Assembly: GCA_937895435.1 (NCBI GenBank)
Contig: CALAXT010000072.1
Location: forward strand, 124,001 to 188,000
Direction: 5' to 3'
Source: an uncultured Paracoccaceae bacterium
GTDB lineage: Bacteria; Pseudomonadota; Alphaproteobacteria; Rhodobacterales; Rhodobacteraceae
Length of the DNA stretch: 64,000 nt
The stretch's first letter is position 1. Each line of letters opens with the position of its first letter. Of the stretch, positions 63,553 to 64,000 are shown piece after piece. The notes beneath the pieces are model-generated. The model was given only the letters and a program-made list of their open reading frames with translations. It did not search any database and was not told the DNA's origin. The position numbers and the translations under genes were made by a program.

Positions 63553-64000
63553 TGCTGCAAAGTTTTACCACCGAGACCCGCCCAACCGATGGCCCCCCCC
63601 GGCTGGCCCGTCTGCGCGCACATCTGACAAGCCAGGGGCTAGATGGGTTCATCGTGCCACGCGCCGATGCCCATCAGGGCGAATATGTCGCCGCCTGTGA
63701 TGCCCGTCTGCAATGGCTGACAGGGTTCAGCGGATCAGCTGGGATGTGCATCGTTTTGCCCGACGTTGCGGGGGTTTTCATTGATGGCCGTTATCGTTTG
63801 CAGGTGCGCACCCAAGTAGACTTGGCGCATTTTACCCCGGTGCCATGGCCCGAGATCACACCGGGCGGCTGGTTGAAAGCGGAACTGCCTGCAGGTGGTA
63901 TTGTGGGCTATGATCCATGGTTGCACACCAAAGAAGAGCTTGATCGATTGCACGCGGCGCTGGCAGGCACGACCATTCGCTTGCGCGCCTGTGCCAATAT
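63552..64000 (+). CDS. Xaa-Pro aminopeptidase, M24 family (N-terminal part, cut by window edge)
   Basis: The first 149 residues of an aminopeptidase P-type protein, which removes the N-terminal residue before a proline. Visible is the creatinase N-terminal domain: LRAHLTSQGLDGFIVPRADA, GEYVAACDARLQWLTGFSGS, and FIDGRYRLQVRTQVD. The metal-binding catalytic domain lies beyond the window. Its ATG overlaps the cobT stop (TGATG). The coupling to cobT is likely only positional. Confidence 0.92.
   Translation, partial: MLQSFTTETRPTDGPPRLARLRAHLTSQGLDGFIVPRADAHQGEYVAACDARLQWLTGFSGSAGMCIVLPDVAGVFIDGRYRLQVRTQVDLAHFTPVPWPEITPGGWLKAELPAGGIVGYDPWLHTKEELDRLHAALAGTTIRLRACAN

Noticed and set aside
1-64000. 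CRISPR arrays, insertion sequences and rRNA genes
   Set aside because: I looked for regularly spaced repeats, transposase motifs and rRNA-like sequence and saw none; the only tandem repeats are within rpsF and the Ala/Pro tail of the DUF4177 gene.

Overview
The window is a stretch of chromosome from an alphaproteobacterium, almost certainly Rhodobacterales (Rhodobacteraceae, roseobacter-like). The clearest marker is a complete Rhodobacter-capsulatus-type gene transfer agent (GTA) cluster. The aroB-aroK-x-xerD order, the fabD-fabG-acpP-fabF-mltG order and the J-protein-cobS-cobT order all fit this assignment. Genes are tightly packed, with many ATGA or TGATG stop/start overlaps. I see no transposase, integrase of phage type, CRISPR array, rRNA or tRNA.

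Layout. 1-4000: shikimate genes aroB (cut by the left edge) and aroK on the minus strand, divergent from a small membrane protein, a secreted protein of unknown function and xerD. 4000-4417: a gene-poor stretch with two intrinsic terminators, a candidate small RNA and a possible 32-residue hydrophobic peptide. 4418-10157: an IalB-like secreted protein, then an envelope block (L,D-transpeptidase, LpxD, a specialised acyl carrier protein and a ketoacyl synthase), divergent from a DUF882/MepK-like peptidase. 10225-11034: cysE.

11131-26377: the GTA cluster, read right to left: small and large terminase, portal, small membrane protein, prohead protease, capsid, connectors, tail terminator, tail tube, chaperones, tape measure, three baseplate/hub proteins, the giant tail-tip protein, and a DUF2793 protein that is probably a tail fibre. 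A near-consensus sigma-70 promoter lies upstream of the first gene. No lysis, head-spike or GTA-activator genes are in the window.

26535-31353: mltG and fatty-acid synthesis (fabF, acpP, fabG, fabD). 31596-32914: ribosomal operon rpsF-rpsR-rplI, bS6 having an Arg/Gly/Asp repeat tail. 33012-34966: a voltage-gated-type K+ channel and a PHP-domain hydrolase. 35077-39450: a YnjBCD-type ABC importer, divergent from a YnjF-like CDP-alcohol phosphatidyltransferase. Then nagA and ilvD.

42587-47613: a complete urease operon in the order ureD-A-B-C-E-F-G (minus strand). 47776-52253: a DUF3422 protein and the proton-translocating transhydrogenase pntA-pntB. 52494-59035: kynureninase, a class-I glutamine amidotransferase-like hydrolase, a DUF2256 protein, aminopeptidase N and gatB. 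59066-64000: a DUF4177 protein, BolA, a J-domain protein, cobaltochelatase subunits CobS and CobT, and the start of an Xaa-Pro aminopeptidase.

The genome is mostly ordinary core metabolism. The accessory interest lies in the GTA and its non-coding control elements, the lipid A/peptidoglycan block, and the small-gene region near 4.1-4.3 kb. All functions are inferred by reading the translations and recalling families; no database search was run.
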